A DNA stretch of 7,173 nucleotides from Actinomycetota bacterium. Lineage in GTDB: Bacteria > Actinomycetota > Coriobacteriia > Anaerosomatales > Anaerosomataceae. The notes beneath the pieces were generated by a model. That model saw nothing but the letters and a program-made list of their open reading frames with translations, was not told where the DNA came from and did no database searches. Where the stretch lies: contig DSAI01000131.1 of assembly GCA_011372845.1 (NCBI GenBank), forward strand, positions 1 through 7,173, written 5' to 3'. This document shows, piece by piece, positions 1 through 6,226 of the stretch (positions within the stretch are counted from its first letter, which is position 1; every line of letters starts with the position of its first letter). Position numbers and translations under genes: made by a program.

Positions 1-27
1 CACCTATGTCCCGCGAGGAGATCACGC

Positions 28-1167
28 TCATCCCTCGGCGCGGCCGACGGCGTCGGCGATGGCGGGCACCACGCGCTCGTCGAAGATCGAGGGGACGATG
101 CGATCGGGCGATGGATCCTCGATGAGAGTCGCCAGCGCCCGGGCGGCGGCGAGCTTCACCGCCGTGGTCACGTGCGATACGCGATGGTCGAGCAGACCGC
201 GGAACAGGCCCGGGAAAACCAGTGCGTTGTTGATCTGGTTGGGGAAGTCCGACCTGCCGGTGGCTACCACTGCGGCGCCCCCTGCACGGGCCTCGTCGGG
301 CATGATCTCCGGCACGGGATTGGCAAGCGCGAACACGACCGGCTCCGACCTCATGCGGCCGATGTCCTCCGCGTTGAACAGGCCGGCTTTCGACACACCG
401 ATGAAGACGTCGGCGCCATCGAGCACGGTGCGCCCCTGCTTCCACGTCTGGCCGGCGGAACTGAGCGCCAGCACCTCGCGCTGGTCGGGATTGATATTCT
501 CCCGGCCGGACGTGAGCACGCCCTTGCTGTCGCTTATCCTGATGCAGGTCATCCCGTACGCCACGAGCAAGTGCGCGATCGCCAGACCGGCCGCTCCGGC
601 GCCCGATATCGCTATACGGACATCGGAGCCTTTGCCGGTCACCTTGAGCGCGTTGATCAGTCCGGCCAGAACCACGATCGCCGTACCGTGCTGGTCGTCG
701 TGGAACACGGGGATATCGAGCTCGGCGGTGAGCCGCCGCTCGATCTCGAAGCACCGGGGAGCCGAGATGTCCTCCAGGTTGATGCCGCCGAAACCGGGGG
801 CGAGATAACGCACGGTGTCGACGATGGCCTGAGGATCCTTCGTGTCCAGGCAGATCGGCACGGCGCTCACACCGGCGAACTCGGAGAAGATGGCGGCTTT
901 GCCCTCCATCACCGGCAGCGCTGCCTCCGGACCGATGTCACCCAGACCCAGCACGGCCGAGCCATCCGTCACGATCGCGACCATGTTCTGCTTGCCGGTG
1001 AGGTCGCGCACCGTGCTGCGGTCCTCTGCGATGACCCGCGACACCTCTCCCACGCCTGGCGTGTACACGATGCTCAGGTTGTCGCTGGTGAGTGTGAGCG
1101 TGGACACCATGGCGACCTTGCCATGGGCATGCCGGTGGAACGCGATCGGGTCGGACGGCTGGACCAT
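28..1167 (-). CDS. Malic enzyme, short bacterial form (oxaloacetate-decarboxylating malate dehydrogenase)
   Basis: Predicted to convert malate to pyruvate and CO2 while reducing NAD(P)+, a cytosolic link between C4 acids and pyruvate. The 379 residues hold the N-terminal malic domain followed by an NAD-binding Rossmann domain. Visible motifs are the catalytic Tyr35 in YTPGVGEV, catalytic Lys90 in [14 protein letters not shown], the metal ligands Glu132-Asp133 in [14 protein letters not shown] and Asp157-Asp158 in [10 protein letters not shown], the dinucleotide loop GAGAAG at 189-194, and the conserved [14 protein letters not shown] at 303-316. An acidic residue (Asp213, in SDSKG) ends the second Rossmann strand, which usually favours NAD over NADP; this is inference. 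There is no C-terminal phosphotransacetylase-like domain, so this is the short form. The ATG start at 1167 is supported by AGAGGGAG four bases upstream. The stop is TGA. It is the last gene in transcription order and may have its own promoter in the 98-base gap before it. Confidence 0.95.
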   Translation of the reverse strand: MVQPSDPIAFHRHAHGKVAMVSTLTLTSDNLSIVYTPGVGEVSRVIAEDRSTVRDLTGKQNMVAIVTDGSAVLGLGDIGPEAALPVMEGKAAIFSEFAGVSAVPICLDTKDPQAIVDTVRYLAPGFGGINLEDISAPRCFEIERRLTAELDIPVFHDDQHGTAIVVLAGLINALKVTGKGSDVRIAISGAGAAGLAIAHLLVAYGMTCIRISDSKGVLTSGRENINPDQREVLALSSAGQTWKQGRTVLDGADVFIGVSKAGLFNAEDIGRMRSEPVVFALANPVPEIMPDEARAGGAAVVATGRSDFPNQINNALVFPGLFRGLLDHRVSHVTTAVKLAAARALATLIEDPSPDRIVPSIFDERVVPAIADAVGRAEG

Positions 1168-1171
1168 TGAT

Positions 1172-1179
1172 CTCCCTCT
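1172..1179 (-). promoter_or_regulatory. Ribosome binding site of the malic enzyme gene
   Basis: AGAGGGAG on the minus strand lies four bases before the ATG at 1167. It supports this start, which also places the YTPGVG motif at the usual distance from the N-terminus. Confidence 0.7.
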
Positions 1180-1237
1180 TCTGACGACGCCCGTCCTTGG
1201 TGGGATGAGCGGGATGCGGCTCGGAACGGCCCCCGCG

Positions 1238-1246
1238 ATTCTACCA
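1238..1246 (-). promoter_or_regulatory. Candidate extended -10 promoter upstream of the malic enzyme
   Basis: Within the 98-base gap 1168-1265 the minus strand reads TGGTAGAAT, an extended -10 (TG, one base, then TAGAAT with five of six matches to TATAAT). No good -35 is seen at 16-18 bases upstream, which is tolerable for extended -10 promoters. Transcription would begin near 1231 and leave a leader of about 64 bases. The rest of the gap shows only weak inverted repeats and no T-run terminator. This is a pattern match only. Confidence 0.3.
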
Positions 1247-1265
1247 TCCGCTCACGCACGCCGAG

Positions 1266-1946
1266 TCAGCCGAGATCGGCCGGGTAATCCACTTCGAGCT
1301 TCCGGCCTTCATGAGCCGCCACCCGTTGCGCCAGCAACGGGGGGACCTCGGGCATCGGATCCGGAGATTCGGGCGGCCCGAGAGGCCGGTCGACGTCGGC
1401 GTACAGGAGGTCGTCGCCGGCCATCGCTTCGGCAAGCACCTCGCCCAAGTAGACGAGCGCAGAGCCGCCGTGGCCCGGATCGCCCGGGTCGGCGCCGTCG
1501 GTGTCCACCACGATCACGAGCGACGCGAGCGACGTGCTGAGCGCGATGGCGAACTCGAGCGTCGCCTCGGCCTGGATGTCCGACTCGGCATGCGGCGCGA
1601 GCACCGCCACACCGGGCGCATGTCCGCGTGCGCACGCCAGTGAATCCGGCGTGAAGCATGAATCGCCGGTGAGGACGACCGTCACTCCCGGCGTGTCCTG
1701 ATCGTCGAAGACCGCGCATGCCTGATCGGGCTCGACGTACGCGACGATCGCCGTCACGCCGGGTGCGTCTTCCTCGAGCCGCCGCCACAGTTCCTCGTTG
1801 AGGGGGCCGTCGGACAGCGAGACGACCTCGGGGAGCACGACCCAGTCCGCGCCCTCCGCTCCGGCCCGGACCACGCTCCCCACCAACGCCTCGAGGTCCT
1901 GGGCTGGCGCGGGCCGCATAGCGTATTGCACGACCGCGATCCTCAC
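1266..1946 (-). CDS. Nitrilase-superfamily (carbon-nitrogen hydrolase fold) protein lacking the catalytic Lys
   Basis: The 226 residues follow the nitrilase fold at both ends. The N-terminus MRIAVVQYAM is typical, then Glu40 in DWVVLPE fits the catalytic Glu. Cys97 in GDSCFTPDSLACARGHAPGVAVLAP fits the nucleophile elbow and following strand. The late GGSALVYLGEVLAEA at 160-174 and LLYADVD at 180-186 fit the conserved C-terminal strands. Active members carry Glu, Lys and Cys, with Glu and Cys roughly 115-125 residues apart. Here they are 57 apart and the missing part is the segment that carries the Lys. The only lysine in the whole protein is Lys216 near the C-terminus. The usual length is 260-290 residues. 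The reading frame is intact with a strong ribosome binding site, so it looks maintained rather than decayed. It lies 57 bases after topA and may be cotranscribed with it. Catalytic activity and substrate cannot be assigned; it could be a non-catalytic relative. Confidence 0.75.
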   Translation of the reverse strand: MRIAVVQYAMRPAPAQDLEALVGSVVRAGAEGADWVVLPEVVSLSDGPLNEELWRRLEEDAPGVTAIVAYVEPDQACAVFDDQDTPGVTVVLTGDSCFTPDSLACARGHAPGVAVLAPHAESDIQAEATLEFAIALSTSLASLVIVVDTDGADPGDPGHGGSALVYLGEVLAEAMAGDDLLYADVDRPLGPPESPDPMPEVPPLLAQRVAAHEGRKLEVDYPADLG

Positions 1947-1952
1947 GTCACG

Positions 1953-1960
1953 CTCCCTCC
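1953..1960 (-). promoter_or_regulatory. Ribosome binding site deciding a GTG start
   Basis: GGAGGGAG on the minus strand lies six bases before the GTG at 1946-1944. It fixes that GTG as the start of the nitrilase-like gene, in agreement with the family N-terminal strand (RIAVVQ) beginning directly at residue 2. Confidence 0.7.
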
Positions 1961-2003
1961 GGTTCGGCCACCATGGGGTACATGCCCCGGCCGGGCCATC
2001 GGG

Positions 2004-4541
2004 TCACGCGCCCGGCGACTTCTTGCGGGTACTCTGCTTGGCGCCGGTGGACTTCTTCGTGCCTGTGGCGGGTTTCTTCCCTGCCGCGGACTTCTTGCCG
2101 CTGCCACCCCGCTTGCCCGATGCGGATGAACCCTTGCCGCCGCGAGCGCCACGCGAACGCTCCGGCTTGAGCGGGCAGTCGGGGTCGACGCAGATCTTCC
2201 ACGGACCCTTGCGGGTGTGGACGATGACCTTGGGCGAGCCGCACTCGCACCGCTCCTCGGTGGCTTCGATCTCGCCCTGCTGCGGCAGCGGGTACGCCGT
2301 CTTGCACTCCTCGTAGTTCGTGCACCGGACGTACCGGCTCCCCACCTGCGAGTACGCGACCTTGAGATCGCCGCCGCACGTGGGACATCCTCCGGGCGCC
2401 ACCATGATCTCAGGGCCCTTCTTGGTGGGGCAGTCAGGATTGAGGCACATGACCCTCGGCCGCTTCTTGAACTGGATGACACGCACCTGGGGCGTGCCGC
2501 ACACCTCGCACAACTCGTCCACCGCCTGGTACTTGGCGTTCTTCGGCAGCGGGTAGGTGACGGCGCATTCGGGATAGCCTGAGCACCCGACGAAGTAGTT
2601 GCGGTTGCGGGGCGAGTACTTGATCAGCAGGTCGTGCCCCGACTCGGGGCACTTCCCCACCTTGGCATCCTCGTCGACGGCGCCCTTCAGCAGCTCGGCT
2701 ATCGCCTCGACGTTCTCGAGCAGTTCGTCCACAACCGTGGCGAGCGCGTTCTGAGAGTGCCCCACAACGACCGGAAGCGAGGAGCAGCCGTTGGCGATCG
2801 CGTCCATCTCACGCTCGAGCGATCCGGTCATCTCCGGGGTGGTGATCTCCACCGCGTACGTGGACAGCGCCTCGATCACGGTGCGCCCTTTGTTGGTGGG
2901 CTCGATGGGGTCGTTCTGCACATACTTGCGGTCATAGAGTGTCTGGATGGCGTCGTGTCTTGTCGCCTTGGTGCCCAGACCCAGCTTCTCCATCTCCTGG
3001 ATGAGCTTGCCCTGCGAGTACCGGGCGGAAGGCTGAGTCTGCTTGCCTTCCATCTCCGCTCCACGGAACTCGATCTCGTCGCCCTCGGCGATCGTGGGAA
3101 GGTTCTCGTCCTTGCGCGACCCATACGGGTAGATCGCCCGGAAGCCCGGTGAGACGACGACGTCGCCCTTGGTCTTGAACTGCTCCCCCGCCACGTCGAG
3201 CGTGACCTTGGTGCTCTCTACGACGGCAGCGTCGGAGAGTGTCGCCATGAAGCGCCGGGCCACGAGGTTGTAGAGTTTCCACGCACGAGGCTCGAGCTTG
3301 TCGGGATCCGGCGCGCCTGTGGGATGGATCGGTGGATGGTCGGTCGACTCCTTGGGGCCCTTCGTCGGCTCCAGCTTGCCCTTGGCGAGCAGCCGCTGGG
3401 CGTGCTCATGGTAGAACGGCACGTCGGACAGCGTCTTGAGGATGCCGCGCAGATCGAGGCTCGGCGGATAGACGGTGTTGTCCACGCGTGGATACGACAT
3501 GTAGCCGCTCATGTACAGGGACTCGGCGATGCGCATGGTCTGCGCGGGCGTGATGCCTTCCGAGGCCGCGGCGGCCATGAGCGCGGTGGTGTTGAACGGC
3601 GCCGGAGGCTGCACCTTGCGCCGCGAGCGGTCGACCCCGGTGACCTGCGCGGTGGAGGCGCCCGCGACGGCGTCCATCACAGCCCTGGCGGCGGCCTCCT
3701 TCTTGAACTTCTCGGTCGCATGTCCGGCAAGGAACTCCTCGTCGGCAGCGGCGAACGAACCGCGCACCACCCAGTAGTCCTCGGGAACGAAGGCGTCGCG
3801 CTCCTTCTCCCGGTCGACGATCAGCTTCAGCGTGGGTGTCTGAACACGTCCTGACGACAGCACATCGCCGAACGGTTTGCGGGTCTTCGTCTGGAGCGCG
3901 AGCGTCAGGTACCGCGTGAGCACGGCGCCCCAGATGAGGTCGATGTCCTGCCGGGTCTCGCCGGCCTGCGCGAGTTCCTCGGACAGCGTGTCCTCCTCGG
4001 CGAATGCGCGCTCGATCTCGTCCTTGGTGATGGCCGAGAAACGCACGCGCGATACCGGGACGTCCTTGTTGACCGACCGGACCACGTCGCGCGCGTCGGC
4101 GCCGATAAGCTCGCCCTCGCGGTCGAAGTCGGTGGCGATGATGACCTTCTCCGCCTTCTTGGCGAGGTTCTTGATCGACTGGATGATGCCCTTCTCCTTG
4201 GGCACCTTCTCCACGTGGACCCGCGTCAGCACGGGAAGAGTCTCCAGGCGCCACTTCTTGAGGTCGATCTCGCCGTTAGCCTCAAGCAGGTCTTGCGCTC
4301 CGACGCTCAGGACGCGCGGGTCGTTCGAAGCGAGCTCGCGCACCGCCGTCTCGTCGAGCACCGGCGCGAAGTCGACCTCCATGATGTGGCCCTTGAGGCC
4401 GATGGAGACCCAGTCCTCACCGTCGCGGCGGAACCGGTAGACGGGCGTGGTGTAGACCTTCTCGGCCGTCGGCTTGCCCACCGCCAGGATCTCTGCGATG
4501 CGGCGCGCGGCTATGTTCTTCTCCGAGATGATGAGCTTCAT
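2004..4541 (-). CDS. topA: DNA topoisomerase I (type IA), archaeal-like core with four zinc modules and basic tail
   Basis: Relaxes negatively supercoiled DNA by single-strand cleavage and passage through a 5'-phosphotyrosine link. The 845 residues begin with a TOPRIM domain: Glu7 in ISEKN, and Asp138, Asp140 and Glu142 in ATDFDREGELIG. SSGRVQTPTL is at 229-238. The catalytic Tyr350 lies in SGYMSYPRVDNTVYP, a context resembling archaeal topoisomerase I rather than the ITYMRTDS of E. coli; LIISEKNIAARRIAEIL and the NTVYP ending are also archaeal-like. Four Cys-rich modules follow: C631/H636/C653/C659, C678/C681/C699/C704, C719/C722/C740/C746 and C765/C767/C784/C789. The first has Ser634 where a second Cys is usual. 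Residues 794-845 form a Lys/Arg/Ser/Gly-rich tail, comparable in style to actinobacterial TopA tails that bind DNA. The ATG at 4541 is chosen over an ATG 62 codons upstream because the TOPRIM strand starts there, a GGAG precedes it, and the longer form would overlap the HD gene. Confidence 0.95.
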   Translation of the reverse strand: MKLIISEKNIAARRIAEILAVGKPTAEKVYTTPVYRFRRDGEDWVSIGLKGHIMEVDFAPVLDETAVRELASNDPRVLSVGAQDLLEANGEIDLKKWRLETLPVLTRVHVEKVPKEKGIIQSIKNLAKKAEKVIIATDFDREGELIGADARDVVRSVNKDVPVSRVRFSAITKDEIERAFAEEDTLSEELAQAGETRQDIDLIWGAVLTRYLTLALQTKTRKPFGDVLSSGRVQTPTLKLIVDREKERDAFVPEDYWVVRGSFAAADEEFLAGHATEKFKKEAAARAVMDAVAGASTAQVTGVDRSRRKVQPPAPFNTTALMAAAASEGITPAQTMRIAESLYMSGYMSYPRVDNTVYPPSLDLRGILKTLSDVPFYHEHAQRLLAKGKLEPTKGPKESTDHPPIHPTGAPDPDKLEPRAWKLYNLVARRFMATLSDAAVVESTKVTLDVAGEQFKTKGDVVVSPGFRAIYPYGSRKDENLPTIAEGDEIEFRGAEMEGKQTQPSARYSQGKLIQEMEKLGLGTKATRHDAIQTLYDRKYVQNDPIEPTNKGRTVIEALSTYAVEITTPEMTGSLEREMDAIANGCSSLPVVVGHSQNALATVVDELLENVEAIAELLKGAVDEDAKVGKCPESGHDLLIKYSPRNRNYFVGCSGYPECAVTYPLPKNAKYQAVDELCEVCGTPQVRVIQFKKRPRVMCLNPDCPTKKGPEIMVAPGGCPTCGGDLKVAYSQVGSRYVRCTNYEECKTAYPLPQQGEIEATEERCECGSPKVIVHTRKGPWKICVDPDCPLKPERSRGARGGKGSSASGKRGGSGKKSAAGKKPATGTKKSTGAKQSTRKKSPGA
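2007..2162 (-). other. Lys/Ser/Gly-rich C-terminal tail of TopA with imperfect repeats
   Basis: Residues 794-845 of TopA are low in hydrophobics and rich in Lys, Arg, Ser and Gly. From residue 816 on they form about five imperfect units: KKSAAG, KKPATGT, KKSTGA, KQSTR and KKSPGA. On the DNA the unit shows as recurring GACTTCTT on the plus strand near 2016, 2051 and 2089. Basic tails in actinobacterial TopA aid DNA or RNA polymerase contact; that role here is inferred. Confidence 0.7.
2172..2651 (-). other. Four tandem zinc-ribbon-like modules of TopA
   Basis: Residues 631-790 of TopA hold four Cys-rich modules. Modules 1 and 3 share the pattern ending CxxYxEC followed by aromatic-PLP (CSGYPECAVTYPLP and CTNYEECKTAYPLP). 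Modules 2 and 4 share a short hook (CEVCGTP and CECGSP) and end in NPDCP or DPDCP. The alternating pattern suggests duplication of a two-module block. Module 1 has Ser634 and His636 in CPESGH in place of the usual CxxC. Confidence 0.75.
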
Positions 4542-4550
4542 GAAGGCGTT

Positions 4551-4554
4551 CTCC
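4551..4554 (-). promoter_or_regulatory. Ribosome binding site fixing the topA start
   Basis: GGAG on the minus strand lies nine bases before the ATG at 4541. It favours this start over the in-frame ATG at 4727, which lies within the upstream HD gene. Confidence 0.55.
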
Positions 4555-4579
4555 GCCCGGTCGGTGGCGACTCCTGCCG

Positions 4580-4585
4580 AGTATA
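4580..4585 (-). promoter_or_regulatory. Candidate -10 element of a topA promoter
   Basis: In the 98-base gap 4542-4639 the minus strand reads CATATATACT. TATACT matches five of six -10 positions and is a rare AT-rich patch in this GC-rich window. A TTGACG lies upstream but only seven bases away, too close to serve as its -35, and nothing convincing lies at 16-18 bases. A start near 4573 would leave a leader of about 32 bases that includes the GGAG. Confidence 0.3.
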
Positions 4586-4605
4586 TATGGGGCGTCAAGC
4601 GGGAA

Positions 4606-4625
4606 CCGGAACGGATCCTTACCGG
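4606..4625 (-). promoter_or_regulatory. Imperfect 20-bp palindrome upstream of topA, possible operator
   Basis: The 20 bases follow the pattern CCGG-n-A-n-GGATCC-n-T-n-CCGG, with 16 of 20 positions matching their own reverse complement, centred on GGATCC at 4613-4618. It lies about 42 bases upstream of the start inferred from the candidate -10. With almost no loop and no following T-run it looks more like a DNA-level protein site than a terminator. No regulator is identified. Confidence 0.3.
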
Positions 4626-4639
4626 AGACTGATCACGGG

Positions 4640-5194
4640 CTAGAGTCCGATCTCCCCGGAACGCGCCTTCATGGCGTCGAGAGCCAGGGCCAGGAACTCG
4701 TCGCGCTCGAGGCCGATCTCCTCGCAAGCGGCCATCTGCTCGCGGCTCGCTCCACGGGCGAACGCCTTCTCCTTCCAGCGCTTCCTGAGCGACCTCAACT
4801 CAACGTTGGCAAGCGCCTTGTCAGGCCGCACGAGCGCCGCAGCCACGATGAAGCCGGTAGTAGGGTCGGCGGCGTAGAGGGCCGCGTCCATGACCGTCTC
4901 CCGCTCGACCTTCCCGGCGTGCGCAAGGATGGCGTGGATCTGCTCGTCGTCGAGTTCGTCCGCCAGCAGCTCAGCGGTCACCACGCCGTGACGCTCGAAG
5001 TCCTCCGCCGTCTCAGCGTAGTCGAGGTCGTGCAGCAGCCCTGCAAGCGCCCAGCGCTCCACGTCCTCATCAGGCAGTCCAAGGTGGCGGGCGAGCGCCT
5101 CCATGATGATCTCAGTCGCCACGCAGTGGTTCACGAGATTAGCCGAGGGGATCCGCTCGCGTACGAGCTCCAGCGCCGCGGCCCGATCCATCAT
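4640..5194 (-). CDS. HD-domain (HDIG-type) predicted metal-dependent phosphohydrolase
   Basis: A 184-residue cytosolic protein of the HD superfamily, whose members are mostly metal-dependent phosphohydrolases. Likely metal ligands are His23 (VNHCVATE), His55-Asp56 (GLLHDLDYAET), His69 (FERHGVVTAE), His92 and Asp110 (ALYAADPTTG). The C-terminal half, with ALVRPDKALANVELRSLRK and then KAFARGASREQM, resembles from memory a conserved family of small HD hydrolases (COG2316-like) of unknown substrate. Length is normal for that group. The ATG at 5194 overlaps the hypB stop as ATGA, and GGTGA lies six bases upstream; a second ATG follows directly. The overlap implies translational coupling to hypB. 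The stop is TAG and a 98-base gap separates it from topA. The family call is firm; the substrate and any link to nickel or hydrogenase are not known. Confidence 0.88.
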   Translation of the reverse strand: MMDRAAALELVRERIPSANLVNHCVATEIIMEALARHLGLPDEDVERWALAGLLHDLDYAETAEDFERHGVVTAELLADELDDEQIHAILAHAGKVERETVMDAALYAADPTTGFIVAAALVRPDKALANVELRSLRKRWKEKAFARGASREQMAACEEIGLERDEFLALALDAMKARSGEIGL

Positions 5195-5859
5195 GACGCG
5201 TCACCGTCCCTGGCGGCATCGATACGGGCGGCAAGCCACTCGGCCCACGCCGCCACGCCGTCGCCGGTGGTGGCCGACATCGGGAACACCGGCACCTGGC
5301 CGTTGAGACTGCGAACGACCTCGCGGAACTCCGTCTCGTCGAAGTCGAAGACGCTGAGCGTATCGTACTTGTTGAGGATCACGGCTTCCGAGACCTGGAA
5401 GATGTTCGGATACTTGTACGGCTTGTCGTGCCCCTCGGGCACGGACAGGATTATGACCTTGGCACTCTCTCCGAGGTCGAAGTCGGACGGGCAGACGAGG
5501 TTCCCCACGTTCTCGATGATGATGAGGTCGATCTCACCGAGATCGAGCGTCTCCACCGCCCGGCGCACCATCGCAGACTCCAGGTGACACGCACCTCCGG
5601 TGTTGATCTGCACCGCCGGGATGCCGTGCGCCCGCACCTTCTCCGCGTCCACCTTGCTTGCGATGTCGCCCTCGATCACCGCGATCGAGTAGCGGTCGCG
5701 CAGCGCGGCGATCGTAGCGAGGATGGTGGAGGTCTTGCCGGCGCCGGGAGACGCCATCAGGTCCAGGACGAACACGCCGTGCTCGGCGAAGAGCCGCCGG
5801 TTGGCTTCGGCGAGCTCGTCGTTGACCGCGAGGATGCGCTGTTCGATGTCGACCTTCAC
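5191..5859 (-). CDS. hypB: HypB, nickel-inserting GTPase for [NiFe]-hydrogenase maturation
   Basis: GTP-hydrolysing metallochaperone that works with HypA to deliver nickel to the hydrogenase large subunit in the cytoplasm. In 222 residues the visible motifs are the P-loop SPGAGKTS at 37-44, GDIASKVDAEKV at 64-75, and INTGGACHLES at 85-95 with metal-binding Cys91-His92. These are followed by IIIENVGNLVCPSDFDLGE at 113-131, with Cys123 as the third G-domain metal ligand, and the guanine-specificity motif NKYD at 163-166. The N-terminus has neither the His-rich nickel-storage stretch nor the N-terminal CxxC-type high-affinity site found in some HypB proteins, so this is the compact form. The start is GTG at 5859, overlapping the hypA stop as GTGA and preceded by a strong GAGGAGGG. 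The stop overlaps the HD gene start. Some HypA/HypB pairs also serve urease, but no urease gene is in view. Confidence 0.96.
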   Translation of the reverse strand: MKVDIEQRILAVNDELAEANRRLFAEHGVFVLDLMASPGAGKTSTILATIAALRDRYSIAVIEGDIASKVDAEKVRAHGIPAVQINTGGACHLESAMVRRAVETLDLGEIDLIIIENVGNLVCPSDFDLGESAKVIILSVPEGHDKPYKYPNIFQVSEAVILNKYDTLSVFDFDETEFREVVRSLNGQVPVFPMSATTGDGVAAWAEWLAARIDAARDGDAS

Positions 5860-6215
5860 GCGTCGCCCTCCTCATCGATATCGATGCTGTCGATCTTCAG
5901 CTCCCGCCCGCGAAGCAGCGCCACGACCCATCCTTCGCATGACGGACACTGCGCGCCGGAGTAGCGGTCGTGGGCCCACTCGTGACCGCAGTCGGCGCAG
6001 CGCGACACCGGTGCGACCATCGTGACCGTGAGCGCAGAGCCCTCGGCCATCGTCTCGGGCGTTATCGCCTCCCACGCGAACTGCAGCGCATCCTCCATCA
6101 CCTCGGTGAGCTCACCGATGGTCACGAAGACGCGGGTGATACGCGTGGCGCCAGCGTCTTCCGCCGCGTCGAGCGAGGATGTGAGGATGCCTTCTGCGAT
6201 GCCCATCTCATGCAT
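5856..6215 (-). CDS. hypA: HypA, nickel metallochaperone for hydrogenase maturation
   Basis: Small nickel and zinc protein that delivers nickel to [NiFe]-hydrogenase precursor together with HypB. The 119-residue form starts MHEMGIAEGIL, giving the conserved His2 and Glu3 of the nickel site. It continues with VFVTIGELTEV at 29-39, and carries a structural zinc site of two CxxC pairs, Cys73/Cys76 and Cys90/Cys93. Length matches the family (about 113-120). The open frame runs 64 codons further upstream into tatC, but those residues have no HypA character and would bury His2, so the ATG at 6215 is the start. No strong ribosome binding site is seen; GCGGGT is the best nearby purine run. The tatC stop is only 11 bases upstream, so translation may depend on ribosomes finishing tatC. 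The last codons (EEGDA) also encode the hypB ribosome binding site. Confidence 0.96.
   Translation of the reverse strand: MHEMGIAEGILTSSLDAAEDAGATRITRVFVTIGELTEVMEDALQFAWEAITPETMAEGSALTVTMVAPVSRCADCGHEWAHDRYSGAQCPSCEGWVVALLRGRELKIDSIDIDEEGDA
5866..5873 (-). promoter_or_regulatory. Ribosome binding site inside the hypA 3' end, deciding the hypB GTG start
   Basis: GAGGAGGG on the minus strand lies six bases before the GTG at 5859-5857 and within the last codons of hypA. It confirms the GTG start and the GTGA overlap. Confidence 0.75.
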
Positions 6216-6226
6216 GCGATGACCCG

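Noticed and set aside
1..27. A possible downstream gene start at the left edge (GTG on the minus strand at 3-1).
   Set aside because: Only three bases of any such gene would be visible and there is no clear ribosome binding site, so it cannot be supported.
172..1170. A long plus-strand open frame opposite the malic enzyme.
   Set aside because: It is a GC-rich antisense shadow: His/Arg/Gly/Asp-heavy, without recognisable motifs, while the minus strand encodes a clear enzyme.
842..1540. A plus-strand open frame spanning the malic enzyme 5' end, the gap and part of the nitrilase-like gene.
   Set aside because: It becomes Arg/Pro low-complexity sequence in its second half and lies opposite two supported genes, so it is chance.
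1975..1997. GC-rich inverted repeats between topA and the nitrilase-like gene, including CCCGGCCGGG and GGGG/CCCC arms, as a possible terminator.
   Set aside because: There is no T-run, the palindrome has no loop, and such short GC palindromes are expected by chance here.
3406..4254. A 282-codon minus-strand frame inside topA.
   Set aside because: It is an out-of-frame shadow of topA, Arg/Gly-rich with no domain; topA's motifs run through the same region in the other frame.
4593..4598. TTGACG on the minus strand as the -35 of the topA promoter.
   Set aside because: It is only seven bases from the TATACT candidate, and no acceptable -10 lies 16-18 bases downstream of it.
4542..4727. A 62-codon N-terminal extension of TopA in the same frame.
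   Set aside because: Its residues are Arg/Pro/Gly-rich with no family resemblance, it overlaps the HD gene, and the TOPRIM strand and GGAG point to the ATG at 4541.
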